DNA of 64,000 nucleotides. It comes from Deltaproteobacteria bacterium. GTDB lineage: Bacteria > Desulfobacterota > Binatia > Binatales > Binataceae. The first letter of the stretch is position 1; every line of letters begins with the position of its first letter. Below are positions 16,509-24,901 of the stretch, in pieces. The position numbers and the translations under genes are program-made. Where the stretch lies: NCBI GenBank assembly GCA_021799495.1, contig JAJZAI010000013.1, forward strand, positions 1 through 64,000, given 5' to 3'. The notes beneath the pieces were generated by a model. It did no database searches. It saw nothing but the letters and a program-made list of their open reading frames with translations, and was not told the origin of the DNA.

Positions 16509-16658
16509 GCCGCCGCGAATCAGGCTTCGGCGCCGGATTCGGGGAACGGATCGCCCGCGAAATCGTTCTATTGTCGCGCGGGACGAATCCGGCGTAAGCT
16601 CTGGCCACTGCGCCGCGTCGCGCCCGCTTCCGGCCCGCGCGGTTCCCAAGGAGCTAAG

Positions 16659-17879
16659 ATGAAATTCGGCATCTTTATGGCCCCGTTCCATCGGGCCGGC
16701 GAAAATCCGGCGCTCGCCTACGAGCGCGATTTCCAGCTTATCGAATGGCTCGACGAGTTGGGCTACGACGAGGCCTTTATCGGTGAGCATCATTCGGCCG
16801 GATGGGAGATTATCCCGTCGCCCGAAGTTTTCATGGCGGTCGCCGCCACGCGCACCAAGCGGATCATGCTCGGCTCGGGCGTGGTAAGCGTGCCGTACCA
16901 CCATCCGTTCCATATTGCGAACCGGTTCGCGATGCTCGACCAGATCACGCGCGGCCGCGTGATTCTCGGATGCGGTCCGGGCGCGCTGCCGAGCGACGCC
17001 TATATGCTCGGCATCGAAACCACCACGCAGCGCGACCGGATGGTCGAAGGACTGCAGGCGGTGATTCGACTCTTCACCGAAGAGGGCGGCGTTACGATCG
17101 ACGGGTCGTACTTCAAGCTGCGCGACGCGCATCTGCAGGTCAAACCGTTCCAGCAGCCGCATCTGCCGATCTTCGTCGCGAATACGATTTCGCCCTCCGG
17201 AATGGTCGCGGCGGGCAAGCTCGGATGCGGCGTGCTGTCGGTCGCGGCGTTCACGCAGGGCGGTCTCGACGGACTGCCGAAACGGTGGGCGATGGCGGAG
17301 GAGATCGCGGCCGAGAACGGCAAGACCGTCGATCGCAAGAACTGGCGGCTGGTCTTCCCGATGCATCTGGCCGAATCGACGAAAGAGGCGGCCGACGACG
17401 TGCGCGAAGGCGGCAACGCCTGGATCCAGAAATATTTCATCGAGACGCTCGCGGCGCGCGTGCAGTTCGAGGAGTATCCCGGCCAGCCGGCGGAAGAGAT
17501 GACGGTCGATCGAATGATTGGCCGCGGCGGCGCGATCGTCGGCACGCCCGACGACGCGATCAAGCGCATCAACGAAGTGATCGAGGCGTCCGGCGGCGGC
17601 TTCGGCGGCCTGCTGGTGCTGGCGCACGAATGGGCGTCTCGCGAAAAGACGCTCAAGTCGTACGAACTGCTCGCGCGGCACGTGATGCCGAAGTTTCAGG
17701 GCACCTCCGCGCCGATTCTTTATTCGCGCGATTGGACCGCTGAAAAACGCGATCAGCTCTTCAACACGTCGGTGCAGGCGATCATGAAAGCGATGCACGA
17801 CTACAAGGAATCGCGCACGGCGGCGGGCCACAAGCCGTCCGAACTGGCGGATCAGAAAATCGATCGCGTCAGGCCGTAA
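16659..17879 (+). CDS. LLM class flavin-dependent oxidoreductase (luciferase-like monooxygenase)
   Basis: A 406-residue luciferase-like TIM-barrel enzyme, close to FMN-dependent monooxygenases of the limonene-monooxygenase/LuxA-like branch: KFGIFMAPFHRAGENPALAY, DEAFIGEHHSAGWEIIPSPE, VSVPYHHPFHIANRFAMLDQ, GRVILGCGPGALPSDAYMLG. Such enzymes need reduced flavin from a separate reductase; a flavin reductase gene lies convergent just beyond the terminator. AAGGAG precedes the ATG. Transcription probably continues from the dioxygenase operon and stops at the hairpin at 17910. Confidence 0.88.
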   Translation: MKFGIFMAPFHRAGENPALAYERDFQLIEWLDELGYDEAFIGEHHSAGWEIIPSPEVFMAVAATRTKRIMLGSGVVSVPYHHPFHIANRFAMLDQITRGRVILGCGPGALPSDAYMLGIETTTQRDRMVEGLQAVIRLFTEEGGVTIDGSYFKLRDAHLQVKPFQQPHLPIFVANTISPSGMVAAGKLGCGVLSVAAFTQGGLDGLPKRWAMAEEIAAENGKTVDRKNWRLVFPMHLAESTKEAADDVREGGNAWIQKYFIETLAARVQFEEYPGQPAEEMTVDRMIGRGGAIVGTPDDAIKRINEVIEASGGGFGGLLVLAHEWASREKTLKSYELLARHVMPKFQGTSAPILYSRDWTAEKRDQLFNTSVQAIMKAMHDYKESRTAAGHKPSELADQKIDRVRP

Positions 17880-17909
17880 CGCGCTAAAGCCGCAAACGTT
17901 AACGGCAGA

Positions 17910-17940
17910 CGGGCCGGCGAATTGCGCCGGCCCGTTTTTT
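17910..17940 (+). terminator. Rho-independent terminator after LLM gene
   Basis: A perfect 10-bp stem CGGGCCGGCG / CGCCGGCCCG with loop AATTG is followed by six T. It separates the rightward dioxygenase/LLM genes from the leftward flavin reductase. Confidence 0.9.
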
Positions 17941-17947
17941 GTGGCGT

Positions 17948-18550
17948 TCAGCCCGGCCGCTTCATCCGGAAAATCGAATCGACGACCGCATATTCGTCGA
18001 GATAGCCGAGCCGCGCGATCGGACGTGCGCGGGAGAGATCGACGTTGCCGTCGACGATTACCGAATCGTCGATAAAGATGCTGACGACCTCGCCGATTAC
18101 GATCGAAAACGGATGCGGCTTGCCGCCCGGACCGGGCAGATCGACCGTCTTCACGTATTTGCACTCGAAGGCGACGGGCGCGCGCGCCACGCGCGGCGGC
18201 TTGACCGCGACCGACGGCGTCATCTCGAGCTTCGCCAGCTCCGGCTCGCTCACCTCTTCGCCAACGTCGGCGGAGGTGATGTTCATCTGCTCGCGCAAAT
18301 CCCAGACCGTCAGATTGTGCACGAACTCCCCGGTCGCCTCGGCGTTGCGCTGCGAATGCTTGCGGCCCGCGCTGGCGAACATCACGAACGGCGGATTCGC
18401 GGCGACCGCGTTGAAGAAACTGTACGGCGCGAGATTGACGACGCCCGCCGGACTGATCGTCGAAATCCATCCGATCGGACGCGGCACGACCAGCGCGGTC
18501 AGCGGATCGTGGCGCAGGTTATGGTTGCGAAGCCTGGGATCGTAGTGCAT
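17948..18550 (-). CDS. Flavin reductase family protein (FMN-binding split barrel)
   Basis: A 200-residue protein with the split-barrel FMN-binding fold: LTALVVPRPIGWISTISPAG, NLAPYSFFNAVAANPPFVMF and EFVHNLTVWDLREQMNITSA are signatures of the flavin reductase-like domain. It could supply reduced flavin to the LLM monooxygenase encoded convergently nearby, or use bound FMN itself. Its ATG lies inside the end of the upstream nuclease gene (32-base overlap, other frame), so translation is probably coupled. Confidence 0.88.
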   Translation of the reverse strand: MHYDPRLRNHNLRHDPLTALVVPRPIGWISTISPAGVVNLAPYSFFNAVAANPPFVMFASAGRKHSQRNAEATGEFVHNLTVWDLREQMNITSADVGEEVSEPELAKLEMTPSVAVKPPRVARAPVAFECKYVKTVDLPGPGGKPHPFSIVIGEVVSIFIDDSVIVDGNVDLSRARPIARLGYLDEYAVVDSIFRMKRPG

Positions 18551-20531
18551 TCGGTTGCTCCGGCGATTGATTCGGTTCGTCGGCCCGAGGCGCGGCGGCG
18601 TCGCGAATCGTGGCGGGTTCGAGCCGCGGACCGCTGAAATTTATAATCCGTCCGCCGGCGGCGTCGCGCTCGCGCAGCCATCGCGCGACGATCGTCATCG
18701 CCTCGAGTTCGCCGCGCGCCGGCGTTCGCGAACGATACAGATCGTAATTCGCCGCGACAAACGCCGCGAGCCGCTCGGGCGCGTCGCTCGCGTCAAGCTC
18801 GCGCGTCATCGCGAGCCGTCCCGCCAGCACGATATGGACGCGCGCGGCCGCATGCGTTTCGTCGGACGGAAAAACGATCGCGAGATTGTTTTCCGTCACC
18901 ACGCGGCTGAGCCGCGCCGCACGCTCCGAAAACGCCGCGAGCGCCTCGAGGTCGCGATGGCGCCGGTTGGCTTCCTCGAAGCGCAGCGCATGCGCCGCCT
19001 GATCGCGCGCCGCGGCCAGCGCGCTCATAATCGGCCCGCTCCGGCCGCGCAGGAACGCGACCGCGCGCCGCACGCGCTTGTGGTAATCGTCCGCGCTCAC
19101 GGTTTCGTTGCACGGCGCCACGCAATGGCCCGTCTGGCCGTACATGCAGGGCGGAAAATCGGGATTCGGATCGAGCCTGCCCGCGCAGGTGCGCAATCCG
19201 AGCAGGCGCGAAAGCGCGCGCGCGGAATTGTCCAGATTGCGCCGGCCGGCGAACGGCCCGAAATACATCACGCCGGCGCGCGCGCCGAGCTTGCGCGCCA
19301 CGGCGATGCGCGGAAAGCTGTCGGAGAGATCGAGCTTGACGAAATATGCCGGCGCCGCCGACTTCAGCATCCGGTTGTAAGGCGGCTTGAGTTCCCGGAT
19401 CAGGCGCGCCTCCAGCAGCGCGGCGTCCAGCGGCGAGCGCGCAAGCCGCGTTTCGATCGCGTGGACGTGCGCGATCAGTTCCGCGGTCCTGGCGTCGCGG
19501 CCGAGTCCGCCGTTGAAATACGCCGCCACCCGATCGCGCAGGCGCGCCGCCTTGCCAACGTAGAGCAGGTCTCCCCGATCGTTGCGCATCAGGTAAACGC
19601 CGGGCGCGCGCGGCAGCGCCGCGATCGTCTCCGGCGAAACGTGACGTTCCATGCGCCGTCCGGCGGCGCCGCGCCGCTCCCAATCGAGCAGCCGGTCGAG
19701 CCGCGCGATTCCCACCTTCGCCGCCATCTCCAGGAAGATCGCGAGCAGTTCCGCCGTCATCCGCGCGTCGCCCCATCCGCGATGCCGCCCGCCGGTGGCA
19801 AGCCCGAAATGCCCGGCAAGCGCGTCGAGCCGGCGGCTTTTGAGCGACGGCAGCAGGCGGCGCGAAAGCTTGAGCGTGCAGAGCACGGGGTTGCGGATGC
19901 CGGCGCCGAAAAGCCGGCGGAATTCGAGATCGAGGAAGGAATGATCGAATGGCGCGTTATGCGCGACCATCACGCCGTCGCCGAGAAAATCGCGGAACGC
20001 GGGCAGCGCCGCGCGGATCGGCGGCGCGTCCGCGACCATCCCGTCGTCGATCGACGTGAGCCGGGCGATAAACCGCGGGATGCGCATCGCGGGCCGCACC
20101 AGCGTCGCGAAACTGCGCGTGATCCGCCCGCCGATCAGTTCGCACGCGCCGATTTCGATGATCGAATCAGGCGCGGCGCGGCCGCCGGTGGTTTCGAGAT
20201 CCACCACGACAAAGCGCGCCGCGTCGAGCGGTATCCTGAGCGAAGCGCACGCACGCAGCATCCAGAGTCCGGTCGCGGGATCGAAGGCGCATTCCGGATG
20301 GCCGCCGAGCAAGCCGTGAATCAGGCGCGCGCCCAGCTCGGGATCGCGGCCCGCGCCCTTGAAGAGCAGTCCGACCAGCTCGCGCGCGCCGGCGCCGGCA
20401 GGATGGGCCGCGAGCCATGCGAGCAATTTCGCGCGCGCCCCGGGCCGCGGCGCGGGCGTTATCGCTCCCGCCGCGTAATCGGCAGAATTCACGCTATCCG
20501 CCGCCTCAAGACCGTCCGCTTCGATTTTCAT
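18519..20531 (-). CDS. DnaQ-type exonuclease fused to UvrC-like GIY-YIG endonuclease
   Basis: A 670-residue two-nuclease fusion. An N-terminal helical segment (about 30-90) is followed by a DEDDh 3'-5' exonuclease (about 105-270): FVVVDLETTGG, VAHNAPFDHSFLD and HRGWGDARMTAELL give D, E, D, H and D. Then comes a GIY-YIG domain (about 300-385): APGVYLMRNDRGDLLYVGKA, then a UvrC-like Cys-containing region (GLRTCAGRLD, CMYGQTGHCVAPC) and a UvrBC-like helix pair (ALAAARDQAAHALRFEEANR). The RNase H-like and HhH domains of full UvrC are absent. It probably nicks or trims damaged DNA like Cho or DnaQ-Cho fusions. The downstream flavin reductase overlaps its end. Confidence 0.88.
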   Translation of the reverse strand: MKIEADGLEAADSVNSADYAAGAITPAPRPGARAKLLAWLAAHPAGAGARELVGLLFKGAGRDPELGARLIHGLLGGHPECAFDPATGLWMLRACASLRIPLDAARFVVVDLETTGGRAAPDSIIEIGACELIGGRITRSFATLVRPAMRIPRFIARLTSIDDGMVADAPPIRAALPAFRDFLGDGVMVAHNAPFDHSFLDLEFRRLFGAGIRNPVLCTLKLSRRLLPSLKSRRLDALAGHFGLATGGRHRGWGDARMTAELLAIFLEMAAKVGIARLDRLLDWERRGAAGRRMERHVSPETIAALPRAPGVYLMRNDRGDLLYVGKAARLRDRVAAYFNGGLGRDARTAELIAHVHAIETRLARSPLDAALLEARLIRELKPPYNRMLKSAAPAYFVKLDLSDSFPRIAVARKLGARAGVMYFGPFAGRRNLDNSARALSRLLGLRTCAGRLDPNPDFPPCMYGQTGHCVAPCNETVSADDYHKRVRRAVAFLRGRSGPIMSALAAARDQAAHALRFEEANRRHRDLEALAAFSERAARLSRVVTENNLAIVFPSDETHAAARVHIVLAGRLAMTRELDASDAPERLAAFVAANYDLYRSRTPARGELEAMTIVARWLRERDAAGGRIINFSGPRLEPATIRDAAAPRADEPNQSPEQPNALRSQASQP

Positions 20532-20641
20532 CCGCGCCGCGCCGGCTCCCGCCCGGCCAAATCGCGGGCGTGCCGTTTTCGCTGTCGCTTCGATTTAGCA
20601 GACTCGCGGGCGCGCAAGAAACGCGGCGGCGCGACCGCGGC

Positions 20642-21595
20642 CTATTGCGACGCGCGGATAATGCCGAGCGCGCCCTTGTACGAATGGGCGCCGGCGCTGT
20701 CGGAGAAGCGGTAATCGCCCGGCTCGTTCACGGTGAACTCGAACACCGCGCCCTGTCCGGGCGCGACCGTGAAGCTCGGAATATCGTGGAACGCGTCGGC
20801 CGGATTGCCGCTTTGATAGACCGTGCTGAAAATCACGCCGGAAATATGAAACGTCGAAACCAGGTTCGGGCCGGCGTTGACGAAAAAGACGCGCACGAGT
20901 TTGCCGGTTTTGATTTCGAGCGGATTCGACGCGCCGAACCGGCTCATCGCGCCGTTGAAAACGATGAAATTGGGGTTCGCCGCCAGCATCGCTTCGTGAT
21001 CGGCGGTGACGAATCCCTTGTCGTTAGGCCGGCCGTAAAATTCGCCCTGAATCAGCGTGAGTTCCTGCGCCGGCCCGTCCGGCCAGCCCTTGGCCGGCTC
21101 GACGATCATCATGCCGTACATCCCGCTGGCGACATGGTCGAGCATCGGAATCGCGCTGCAATGATAATCGAACACGCCGGGCACGGCGGCCTTGAAGGAG
21201 TAATCGACCGCGGCCGTCGGATCGCCGCTGAAATGGCTCGGCGCGATCTGCGCCGCCATGATCTCGATCCCGTGCGCCTCGCTGGTGCGGTTATCGAGAT
21301 GGATCGTCACGTCGTCGTCCTGCTTGACGCGCAGTATGGGACCGGGCACGGCGCCGTCGTAGGTCCACGCGTCGTACGTCATGCCGGCGCCGATCGAAAC
21401 GCGCTTGCGTGCGGCGGTCAGCGTAAAGCTGCGGTTATCGGCATGCGCGGCGCCAAACGGCCCCGCCAGCATCCCGGCGAACGCCAGCGCGGCGGCGGCG
21501 CGAAGCGCGAAGCGGCGCCGCGGCGATCGGGACCGCTCTTTCGCAATCGCAATCGAGCCGGCCGAAACCGAAAATTTCTGCGTATAAGACGCCAT
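20642..21595 (-). CDS. NirK-fold two-domain cupredoxin with type 1 copper only
   Basis: A 317-residue exported protein (signal region about residues 28-52) with two cupredoxin domains resembling copper nitrite reductase. Type 1 ligands are all present: H108, C146, H154 and M159 (DYHCSAIPMLDHVASGMYG). The type 2 site is damaged: the position of NirK His100 is Met113, His135 is kept as H145, and the position of His306 is Ser300. The catalytic Asp98 and His255 correspond to Glu111 and Ile255. I infer an electron-transfer role, not nitrite reduction. AAGGAGAAC precedes the ATG. It is the last gene of the porin-cytochrome operon. Confidence 0.82.
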   Translation of the reverse strand: MASYTQKFSVSAGSIAIAKERSRSPRRRFALRAAAALAFAGMLAGPFGAAHADNRSFTLTAARKRVSIGAGMTYDAWTYDGAVPGPILRVKQDDDVTIHLDNRTSEAHGIEIMAAQIAPSHFSGDPTAAVDYSFKAAVPGVFDYHCSAIPMLDHVASGMYGMMIVEPAKGWPDGPAQELTLIQGEFYGRPNDKGFVTADHEAMLAANPNFIVFNGAMSRFGASNPLEIKTGKLVRVFFVNAGPNLVSTFHISGVIFSTVYQSGNPADAFHDIPSFTVAPGQGAVFEFTVNEPGDYRFSDSAGAHSYKGALGIIRASQ

Positions 21596-21618
21596 CTTGG
21601 TGTTCTCCTTCAGGCCGG

Positions 21619-21978
21619 CTACTTTTTGCAAAACCCGCTGATATACGTCATCAGGGCGTGAATCTGATCGTCGTCCAATCCGGCGGACCATGCGGGCATG
21701 TCGTTGGGCAGGCCGACCGACGCGCCGCCGTCCTTGATCGCCTTGAACCTGGTGGCGTCCGGAATTTTCGACATGACCGCGCAATCCGTGAAATTGCGCG
21801 GCTTGGTCTTGAGCGTGCCCGCGTCGGGACCGTCGCCCTTGCCGTTTTCGCCGTGGCATCTCGAGCAGTAAATCTTGTAAGTCAGCGCCGCATCTTGCGC
21901 ATGCGCCGGCGCGGTCCCGATTACGCTCAGGCTCAGCGTCAGCGCGCCGGCCATACTCACAACCGCCAGTTTTCTCAC
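21619..21978 (-). CDS. Monoheme cytochrome c (CSRCH)
   Basis: A 119-residue class I c-type cytochrome with a Sec signal peptide ending AHAQ (about residue 28). Haem is bound at CSRCH (about residues 38-42) inside YKIYCSRCHGENGKGDGPDA. The likely distal ligand is Met94 in LPNDMPAWSAGLDDDQ. The length suits a soluble periplasmic carrier. It lies 23 bases before the cupredoxin gene and 120 bases after a second cytochrome gene, in one leftward operon. It probably passes electrons to or from the type 1 copper of the cupredoxin. Confidence 0.9.
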   Translation of the reverse strand: MRKLAVVSMAGALTLSLSVIGTAPAHAQDAALTYKIYCSRCHGENGKGDGPDAGTLKTKPRNFTDCAVMSKIPDATRFKAIKDGGASVGLPNDMPAWSAGLDDDQIHALMTYISGFCKK

Positions 21979-22098
21979 TACTCGACTCCTTAGCGCGATT
22001 TCGCCGGTTTAGTCGTGGCTCCGCGCGCGGCTCAAATGTTGCGGCTCCAATGTTATGGATACGCCGGAATCCGCCTTTGGTTGCGGCGGGGCGGCGCC

Positions 22099-22398
22099 TC
22101 ATCGCGACGCCTTCAAATATTCGAGTATCGCTTTCGCGTCCTGCGGCGGCAGATTCGCCTGCGTCCGCATGTGCATCAGGATCATGTTCCATTCGGTGGG
22201 AGAGAATTCCCCTCCCGGCCGCGCGTTGTGGCAGGTATTGCAGTAAATCGGCCAGAGCTCCGCGCCGCGCAGGAACATCTGGCGTTTTTGCTGCGCGGAC
22301 GTCGCATCGCTCCCGGCGCGCGCAACGCCTCCCGCGCACGCCGCGAGCGCCAGCGCGACCGCCGCGGCGGCGAATCCGGACTTGAACTTCCGCTTCAT
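22099..22398 (-). CDS. Small monoheme cytochrome c (CNTCH)
   Basis: A 99-residue exported haem protein. The haem site is LWPIYCNTCHNARPGGEFSP (CNTCH). MILMHMRTQANLPPQDAKAI supplies candidate Met axial ligands, and the C-terminal helix ILEYLKASR closes a reduced class I fold. The signal region is hydrophobic and contains LAACAGG, so it could be a lipoprotein anchored to a membrane. I chose the ATG at 22398 because GGAGG lies upstream and it starts only 17 bases after the porin gene. Confidence 0.85.
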   Translation of the reverse strand: MKRKFKSGFAAAAVALALAACAGGVARAGSDATSAQQKRQMFLRGAELWPIYCNTCHNARPGGEFSPTEWNMILMHMRTQANLPPQDAKAILEYLKASR

Positions 22399-22415
22399 CC
22401 CAGCCGCCTCCACCG

Positions 22416-23921
22416 TCAGAATCCCACCGCGAATTGCGAAACGAACGCGCGATCGTTCGGATACGCCCCGACCGCCTGTCCGGTGTCGCTGTAAAATCCG
22501 CCGGCCTCGGGCAATTCGAGATCGAATTCGTTCTGCCACACGATCGAAGGCGCGAGCCAGTAATCCAGTCCCAGCGCCACCTCGCGCGCATGCGGCGCAT
22601 ACAGCGCCGGCGATCCGGTGAATCCGATTTGAGGCGTGGTAATAATATTGGCGAGAACGGTCGCCCGCTGATTGATTCCGGAATAGCGAACCAGCGGCTC
22701 CAGCTTGTCGATATACTCATTCGCCGCGGACGGAATGAACGGCAAGGTCAGGCCGGTCAGGAAATAACCCGCCTGCACGTACCAGCCCTGGCGGTTGTCG
22801 GCGCCAAGTCCGGCCGGCATCTGCCGGTAGCTCTGTATCCATTCGCCGCGCGCCTGCAGATTGTCGCGGAAATAGTTGAAATCGGCTCCCCACGAAGTCA
22901 TCCAAAGTCCGTTCGCCCACTTGCCGTCGTAGGTCGAAACGCCCAGCTCAAGCCGGCCCCAATCGGAATCCGCGGGCAACGGATAGATCCGGAAACGGCC
23001 GCCGAACGACGGCGTATGAGTATTCAACCTGATATTATTCACTCCGACCAGCGTATCGCCGACGAACGCCGTCGACGTGCAGGTTGGCAGCGGGCTGGGC
23101 GGCGTATTGTTGGTGCAGGTTGAATTGGTGTAGCCCGGACCGTTGCCCGACCATACCGTGTAGTCGGCCACCTGGCCCATCCGGCCCCACTGGAATCCGC
23201 CGCGCACCTGCACGCCGATTTCGGTGGGCGGGATCAGCGGATTGACGTTATACGGCAGCGGCGCGGTGACGAACCGGTTCACCCACACAGCGCTTTGGTC
23301 TTCGTACCAGTCGCCGAACGGCTGATCGAAAATTCCCATTACCAATTCGACGTAGTTATTCAAGAAATACTGAAAATCCGCCACGGGCAACTGATAGCTC
23401 GCCGACGAACCGGCCGGCAGTCCTGCCGCGATCGAACCCTCAAAGAGCAAATCATCACTGAGCTGCCATAAAATTATTGGCTCGAGTTCAAGATTGAAAG
23501 TGTTGATATTGCTGTTGCGATCATAGATAAAACCGCCGGCCGCATCGCCCACTATTGTGACGCGATAACGCCCAAGAAAGCGATCCATCGCGTCCATGAA
23601 ATCTTCCGGCGACGGCGACGTGGCGACTTTGGATTGCAGCGCGCTGATTTGCTCGTTCGTCGAGCTTTGCAGCTTCTGTGTGTTTTTCTGCAGTTCCGCG
23701 TTGGCCTTTTTCAACCGGCCATTTTCGTTTTCGAGCTGATCGACGCGCTGTTCGAGCAGTTTCAACTCGCGGCGGATTTCCCTGATTTGCCGCTCCTGCG
23801 CCACTCCCGGATCGCTCGCGCCGCTCGACACAGACATGTCGTCCGCCATCGTGATTGACGGCAAAACCGCGATCCCGATCGCGGCCGCGGCCAGAACCAT
23901 CCACCTTGCCAACCCTCGCAT
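22416..23921 (-). CDS. Outer-membrane porin with N-terminal coiled coil
   Basis: A 501-residue exported protein. A signal peptide (about 1-26, ending TMADD) is followed by a coiled coil (about 42-95; RELKLLEQRVDQLENENGRL) and a long beta-barrel part rich in alternating aromatic and polar residues, ending in Phe (FAVGF), as expected for recognition by the Bam complex. SFGGRFRIYPLPADSDWGRL and GADFNYFRDNLQARGEWIQS are barrel strand pairs. GAGGAATTCC precedes the ATG at 23921. It is first in the operon with two cytochromes and a cupredoxin, so it may admit a substrate or hold a trans-membrane electron conduit. Confidence 0.85.
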   Translation of the reverse strand: MRGLARWMVLAAAAIGIAVLPSITMADDMSVSSGASDPGVAQERQIREIRRELKLLEQRVDQLENENGRLKKANAELQKNTQKLQSSTNEQISALQSKVATSPSPEDFMDAMDRFLGRYRVTIVGDAAGGFIYDRNSNINTFNLELEPIILWQLSDDLLFEGSIAAGLPAGSSASYQLPVADFQYFLNNYVELVMGIFDQPFGDWYEDQSAVWVNRFVTAPLPYNVNPLIPPTEIGVQVRGGFQWGRMGQVADYTVWSGNGPGYTNSTCTNNTPPSPLPTCTSTAFVGDTLVGVNNIRLNTHTPSFGGRFRIYPLPADSDWGRLELGVSTYDGKWANGLWMTSWGADFNYFRDNLQARGEWIQSYRQMPAGLGADNRQGWYVQAGYFLTGLTLPFIPSAANEYIDKLEPLVRYSGINQRATVLANIITTPQIGFTGSPALYAPHAREVALGLDYWLAPSIVWQNEFDLELPEAGGFYSDTGQAVGAYPNDRAFVSQFAVGF

Positions 23922-24224
23922 GGAATTCCTCGCTCCAACATGGCTACACGTCTTCCGACCGCGAACACAGAACGTCAAACACATACGGCTTTCACGATTG
24001 ATATTTGGTAATTCCGCGACTTGTGAAATGCAACGAAAAGATGTGAACAGGACGGGTTCATACGCCTGAACCGCGCCGGTTACCGCCGGTCGCCGCGGAA
24101 TTTTCGCAGCAAACTCACGGGCTTTGGCGAATCATAGGCGAGGAAAACGCCAAAACTCACGGCCGTCCAAGACTGGCGCGGGAGCGTCGCACGATTTAAA
24201 ATCAAATTTCGAGGCAAGCGAACA
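23922..24224. other. Divergent intergenic region (porin operon / sufT)
   Basis: About 300 bases between the leftward porin operon and rightward sufT. It contains no coding-like frame. Several short A/T tracts (around 23995-24040) probably include the porin-operon promoter, but no confident -35/-10 pair was assigned. Confidence 0.4.
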
Positions 24225-24761
24225 ATGGACCGTGTGGAACTTCTCCGTGAATGTGAAGCGGTGCGCATACCCGCCGGCGACAAAACCGCGCTCGAAAAGG
24301 GCCTCGAGGTCTATATCACGCAAGCGCTGGGCGGAACGTTCACCGTGCAGGTTCCCGCCTACGGCGGCCTGTTCCGGATCGCCGGCAAGGACGCCGACGC
24401 GCTCGGCAAGACGCCCGCCGATGCGGGCGCGATCGATAGCGCTGGCGGCGACCTGGAAGCGATGGTCTGGGAGCGGCTCAAGACCTGTTACGACCCTGAA
24501 ATTCCGGTCAATATCGTCGATCTCGGCCTGGTGTACGGGATGGAACTGACGCCGCAGGGCGACGACGCCGCGCGCGTGGACGTCAAGATGACGCTGACCG
24601 CGCAAGGATGCGGGATGGGCGCGTCGATCGCCTTCGACGCGCGCGAAAAACTGCTCGGCATTCCCGGCGTCGTCGAGGCCAACGTCGATCTGGTCTGGGA
24701 TCCGCCCTGGAATCCGCAGATGATCTCCCCGGAGGGGCGCGAGCGGCTCGGTTTGGACTGA
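24225..24761 (+). CDS. sufT: Iron-sulfur assembly protein SufT (MIP18/DUF59)
   Basis: A 178-residue protein. The N-terminal part carries the SufT-specific segment VRIPAGDKTALEKGLEVYIT. The C-terminal MIP18 domain carries KTCYDPEIPVNIVDLGLVYG, KMTLTAQGCGMG and NVDLVWDPPWNPQMISPEGR. SufT aids maturation of [4Fe-4S] proteins under iron or oxidative stress. It stands alone here, not within a suf operon, and precedes the ribosomal protein genes. Confidence 0.9.
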   Translation: MDRVELLRECEAVRIPAGDKTALEKGLEVYITQALGGTFTVQVPAYGGLFRIAGKDADALGKTPADAGAIDSAGGDLEAMVWERLKTCYDPEIPVNIVDLGLVYGMELTPQGDDAARVDVKMTLTAQGCGMGASIAFDAREKLLGIPGVVEANVDLVWDPPWNPQMISPEGRERLGLD

Positions 24762-24852
24762 AATCTGTCCCGCGCCTGAAAAGCCGCCGCGGATCCGAAT
24801 CCTCGCAGCTATTTCCGGCGATCGAAACCCGGGTCGGCCGTTATCGATTGGA

Positions 24853-24881
24853 TTGACCCAGAACATCGCGTCGGCTACTTT
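24853..24881 (+). promoter_or_regulatory. Sigma70-type promoter of rplU-rpmA
   Basis: TTGACC at 24853-24858 and TACTTT at 24876-24881 are separated by 17 bases. Transcription would start near 24888, giving a leader of about 14 bases before the rplU ATG. No r-protein leader structure was seen. Confidence 0.55.
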
Positions 24882-24901
24882 TGACGTTTCAGGCGAAGGA
24901 A

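Noticed and set aside
14850-18470. A very long minus-strand open frame (about 1,200 codons) across the dioxygenase and LLM genes
   Set aside because: It is antisense to well-supported genes, rich in Arg/His/Ala with no domain, and results from the GC-rich third positions of the real genes.
18555-20714. A plus-strand open frame of about 720 codons over the nuclease gene
   Set aside because: It lies antisense to the DnaQ-UvrC fusion, has Arg-rich low-complexity translation and no recognisable motif.
20642-21595. Annotation as copper nitrite reductase (nirK)
   Set aside because: The type 2 copper ligands and both catalytic residues are replaced, so nitrite reduction is not supported.
20642-22720. 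One 692-codon protein including the cupredoxin
   Set aside because: The open frame continues upstream through two cytochrome genes in the wrong frame. A Shine-Dalgarno sequence and signal peptide place the cupredoxin start at 21595.
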